From Anaerolineaceae bacterium (GTDB lineage: Bacteria; Chloroflexota; Anaerolineae; Anaerolineales; Anaerolineaceae), in NCBI GenBank assembly GCA_003158355.1, contig PMIV01000088.1, positions 22,131 to 29,437 of the forward strand: a stretch of DNA of 7,307 nucleotides, given 5' to 3'. How positions within the stretch are numbered: the first letter of the stretch is position 1; the number at the start of each line of letters is the position of its first letter. This document shows, one piece after another, positions 5,313 to 7,307 of the stretch. A program made the translations under genes and the position numbers. The notes under the pieces are model-generated. The model worked only from the letters and a program-made list of their open reading frames with translations, did no database searches and was not told the DNA's origin.

Positions 5313-6323
5313 TTGAGGAATCACTTTACCAAAACTACCAGCCGGAGCCAGATCTTGTTCTGGCTGGTAGTTCTTCTTGTTTTCGTTGTAGTTTTTTCCA
5401 TGTTTCTGGGAAGATACCCAACCCCTGGATTGATCTCATTCAAAACGATCCTAACAGATACCCTGGCGCAAAAATTGGTTTTTAACCTGCGCGTACCCCG
5501 CATTCTCACAGCTCTTTTATTGGGTGCTTCGTTGGCCGCCGCAGGCGGGGTTTTTCAAATGATCTTTTCGAACCCCCTGGTGGACCCTGGGTTTCTGGGG
5601 GTTTCGCAAGGTGCAGCTTTTGGTGCAGCCACCTGCATTATCTTTCTTGGCGGGGCGGCCTGGGCTGTGCAAGCTTCTGCAGCATTCTTTGGTTGTTTAG
5701 GGCTGCTTCTCTCTTACCTTTTAGCCAGACGAGTGCGTTACGGAGGCTGGGTGTTACGCCTGGTTCTGGCCGGGATTGCCGTCTCCGCTTTCTTCTCCGC
5801 TGGATTAGGTATCCTAAAATATATGGCAGATCCCCTCTCGCAGCTTCAAGAGATCACCTTCTGGCTGTTAGGCGGTTTATGGAGTATCACCTGGAAGCAA
5901 TTTTTAACCATTCTACCGGTGGTCGCTATTAGCTTGTTCATCATGTGGCGCATGCGTTGGCGGTTGAATTTGCTATCTTTAGGAGATGAAACTGCTTTCT
6001 CACTTGGGTTGGCTCCAGCGCGAGAAAGAACCTTGCTCCTGGTTGCGGGAGTAGCTGCCACTTCTGCGGTAATCTCAGTCGCTGGCATGGTCAGTTGGAT
6101 CGGTCTCATTATCCCGCATATTGCGCGTCGAATATTCGGGGCAGATTCGCGTTATATGCTTCCCGCTTCCATCTTGATCGGCGGCATATTCGCTATCCTT
6201 TGCGATGACATTGGACGGGTACTCATGGCAGGTGAAATTCCACTTGGAATCATTACTTCATTGCTTGGTGCAGCCATTTTTGCCTACATCATGATCAATC
6301 AAAAGGTGCCGACCAATAAATAA
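5313..6323 (+). CDS. FecCD/BtuC-type ABC transporter permease
   Basis: The 336-residue product is a type II importer permease, a family whose members usually have about ten helices and form homodimers. Hallmarks in order are a first helix at ~14-33, LRVPRILTALLLGASLAAAGGVFQ (59-82), NPLVDPGFLGVSQGAAFGA (87-105), the ATPase-coupling region LGDETAFSLGL (223-233), WIGLIIPHIARRIFGADSR (262-280) and EIPLGIITSLLGAAIFAYIM (308-327). Arg60 and Arg63 fall where BtuC has arginines that dock the binding protein. The start is uncertain. TTG 5313 gives a normal length and a short leader before helix 1, but no Shine-Dalgarno precedes it; the frame is open upstream to 5256 with only non-standard codons such as CTG 5286. 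ATG 5400 would cut helix 1. The gene follows the fused receptor by 23 nt and precedes the ATPase by one base. The family moves siderophores, cobalamin, haem or, in MolBCA, molybdate/tungstate. Confidence 0.9.
   Translation: MRNHFTKTTSRSQILFWLVVLLVFVVVFSMFLGRYPTPGLISFKTILTDTLAQKLVFNLRVPRILTALLLGASLAAAGGVFQMIFSNPLVDPGFLGVSQGAAFGAATCIIFLGGAAWAVQASAAFFGCLGLLLSYLLARRVRYGGWVLRLVLAGIAVSAFFSAGLGILKYMADPLSQLQEITFWLLGGLWSITWKQFLTILPVVAISLFIMWRMRWRLNLLSLGDETAFSLGLAPARERTLLLVAGVAATSAVISVAGMVSWIGLIIPHIARRIFGADSRYMLPASILIGGIFAILCDDIGRVLMAGEIPLGIITSLLGAAIFAYIMINQKVPTNK
5333..5372 (+). repeat. Perfect 11-bp inverted repeat at the start of the permease gene
   Basis: AACTACCAGCC (5333-5343) and GGCTGGTAGTT (5362-5372) are exact complements around an 18-nt loop, followed by a T-rich run (5371-5380). 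An overlapping alternative pairs AGCCAGA (5346-5352) with TCTGGCT (5359-5365), and the two stems cannot form together. The element begins 44 nt after the receptor stop, inside codons 7-20 of the permease if TTG 5313 is the start. It could attenuate read-through, protect the receptor mRNA 3' end, or limit translation of the permease. Confidence 0.6.
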
Positions 6324-6324
6324 C

Positions 6325-7104
6325 ATGGAACAACAATTACTCTCTTTTGACAATATCAGTTACACCTATCCCACCGGAACATCCCCGGTGATCAAACATT
6401 TTAACTTACAAATTCCTGCAGGCACCATTACTGCGATACTCGGCCCTAACGGGGCCGGCAAAACAACTCTGATTCATCTCGCCCTGGGATGGCTGCACCC
6501 CCACAGCGGAAACGTGTCACTGGCTGAAAAACCGTTAAAAGCATATTCCCGCAGAGAACTTGGTCAGTGGATGGGTTTGGTCCCTCAGAATGAAAATACA
6601 CCGTTTGAATATTCGTTACTCGAATATGTTTTACTTGGCCGGACACCTTATTTGGATCCATTAGCAATGCCCGGTGAAAAAGACCTGGAAATAGCTTCAC
6701 AAAAACTGAGTGACGTGGGTCTTTTGTTGCTTAAAAATCGCACAATGCCCAGTTTGAGCGGCGGTGAACGTCAACTCGTGCTCGTAGCCCGCGCATTGGC
6801 TCAACAGCCAAAATTGCTCTTTTTAGACGAACCCACCTCCCACCTGGATCTAAGTAATAAAAGCAAGCTGGTTCAGGTTTTACGCACCCTTCAGAACCAG
6901 GGGGTTACTATTGTATTCACTACCCATGAACCGGATGTCGCTTCAGCACTGGCCACTGACATGGTGCTGATGCGCGAAGGCGAAGTCTTGGAAACCGGGC
7001 CAGCGGATCAGGTGATGAATGATCGATCACTTTCTGAGCTATATCACCTTCCCATACAAGTTAAAGAGCTCAATGGGAAACGAATCGTCTTATGGGACAA
7101 TTAA
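6325..7104 (+). CDS. ABC transporter ATPase, FecE/BtuD/MolC type
   Basis: This 259-residue cytoplasmic ATPase powers import through the permease encoded just upstream. All motifs are intact: Walker A GPNGAGKT (40-47), Q-loop Gln88 in LVPQNE, signature LSGGERQ (144-150), Walker B LLFLDEP (164-170, catalytic Glu169), D-loop SHLDL and switch His201. Its length and the PFEYSLLEYVLLGRTPYL segment match the metal-chelate ATPase group (FecE, BtuD, MolC). It ends without the C-terminal MOP/TOBE domain of ModC, so it is not a standard molybdate ModC. The ATG is one base after the permease stop with no Shine-Dalgarno, implying coupled translation. As the only ABC ATPase in the window it may serve FecCD alone, or both FecCD and ModB; the second option is speculative. 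Confidence 0.95.
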   Translation: MEQQLLSFDNISYTYPTGTSPVIKHFNLQIPAGTITAILGPNGAGKTTLIHLALGWLHPHSGNVSLAEKPLKAYSRRELGQWMGLVPQNENTPFEYSLLEYVLLGRTPYLDPLAMPGEKDLEIASQKLSDVGLLLLKNRTMPSLSGGERQLVLVARALAQQPKLLFLDEPTSHLDLSNKSKLVQVLRTLQNQGVTIVFTTHEPDVASALATDMVLMREGEVLETGPADQVMNDRSLSELYHLPIQVKELNGKRIVLWDN

Positions 7105-7307
7105 ATGGTCCTTCCCCAGAATTCCCTCCTCTTTTCATCCTTAGCGGCCCACGTGAGATCGGTAAGACCACTTTCCTCAAGATGCTCATTGATCAAACCA
7201 GGCATTTGAATATACAGACCGCTGGAGTTCTTTCCCCGGCGCTAAACGAAAATGGTCAAAAAATTGGTATTGACCTGATAGAACTGCGAACAGGAAATAT
7301 AAAACAC
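7092..7307 (+). CDS. P-loop NTPase resembling THEP1 nucleoside-triphosphatase, 5' part only
   Basis: Seventy-two codons are visible, running off the right edge in frame. The start ATG at 7092 overlaps the last 13 bases of the ATPase gene in another frame, which indicates coupling. After a short leader, LFILSG leads into a Walker A motif GPREIGKT (residues 19-26). A helix then precedes QTAGVLSPALNENGQKIGID and LIELRTGN. That order (P-loop, then a GxxxPxxxENGxxxGxxxxxLxTG segment) resembles the THEP1 nucleoside-triphosphatase family. MobB-type molybdopterin-guanine dinucleotide proteins share the N-terminal P-loop but fit the later segment less well. It is not an ABC ATPase as far as seen. Its position at the end of a metal-oxyanion transport operon suggests a linked, perhaps cofactor-related job, but its role is not known from this sequence. 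Confidence 0.75.
   Translation, partial: MGQLNGPSPEFPPLFILSGPREIGKTTFLKMLIDQTRHLNIQTAGVLSPALNENGQKIGIDLIELRTGNIKH

Noticed and set aside
5693..5932. Small + strand reading frame of 79 codons within the permease gene
   Set aside because: It lies wholly inside the well-supported permease gene in another frame, and has no ribosome site or recognisable domain.
6325..7104. Calling the ATPase modC
   Set aside because: It lacks the C-terminal MOP/TOBE domain, has the length and sequence style of FecE/BtuD/MolC, and is coupled to the FecCD permease, not to modB.
1..7307. tRNA, rRNA, CRISPR array, insertion sequence or attachment site
   Set aside because: No direct-repeat arrays, transposase motifs, terminal inverted repeats or tRNA-like folds were seen on either strand by eye.

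Overview
The window looks like a piece of chromosome from a moderate-GC bacterium, most likely a member of the Chloroflexota (Anaerolineae-like). This is inferred from three things: the Ala/Thr/Pro-rich tether after the lipoprotein cysteine (residues ~21-47 of the protein at 3433-5289), a substrate-binding/VWA hybrid protein, and a PadR-led metal-oxyanion transport operon. No rRNA, tRNA, mobile element or CRISPR array was seen, and all genes are on the + strand.

Left block (1-1605). The 3' end of a surface protein carries the tail of a solute-binding domain followed by a von Willebrand A domain with an intact MIDAS. Three bases later comes a small membrane protein with two N-terminal transmembrane helices and a long coiled-coil-rich tail. 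A strong 12-bp hairpin terminator closes this unit. The 309-bp gap up to the next gene holds that terminator, a second long hairpin, a weak promoter and a 21-bp near-palindrome at the likely transcription start.

Right block (1865-7307, runs off the edge). This is a tight six-gene operon: a PadR-family regulator, a ModB-type molybdate permease, a 618-residue lipoprotein that fuses a ModA-type molybdate-binding domain to a class III (BtuF/FepB/MolA-like) binding domain, a FecCD/BtuC-type permease, a FecE/BtuD-type ABC ATPase, and the start of a P-loop NTPase resembling THEP1.

The notable point is that two different ABC importer architectures are interleaved. The type I molybdate system supplies ModA and ModB but no ModC is visible. 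The type II metal-chelate/MolBCA-like system supplies a binding domain, a permease and an ATPase. The two receptors are joined on one lipid anchor and only one ABC ATPase is present. The simplest reading is a molybdate/tungstate uptake locus whose fused receptor can serve two permeases, under control of a PadR repressor. The substrate of the second half and the identity of the ATPase partner for ModB are inference.

Two hairpins flank the fused receptor gene. One has a GNRA-type loop just before its strong Shine-Dalgarno. The other is a perfect 11-bp inverted repeat just after its stop, inside the start of the next gene. They are good candidates for elements that set receptor:permease stoichiometry.
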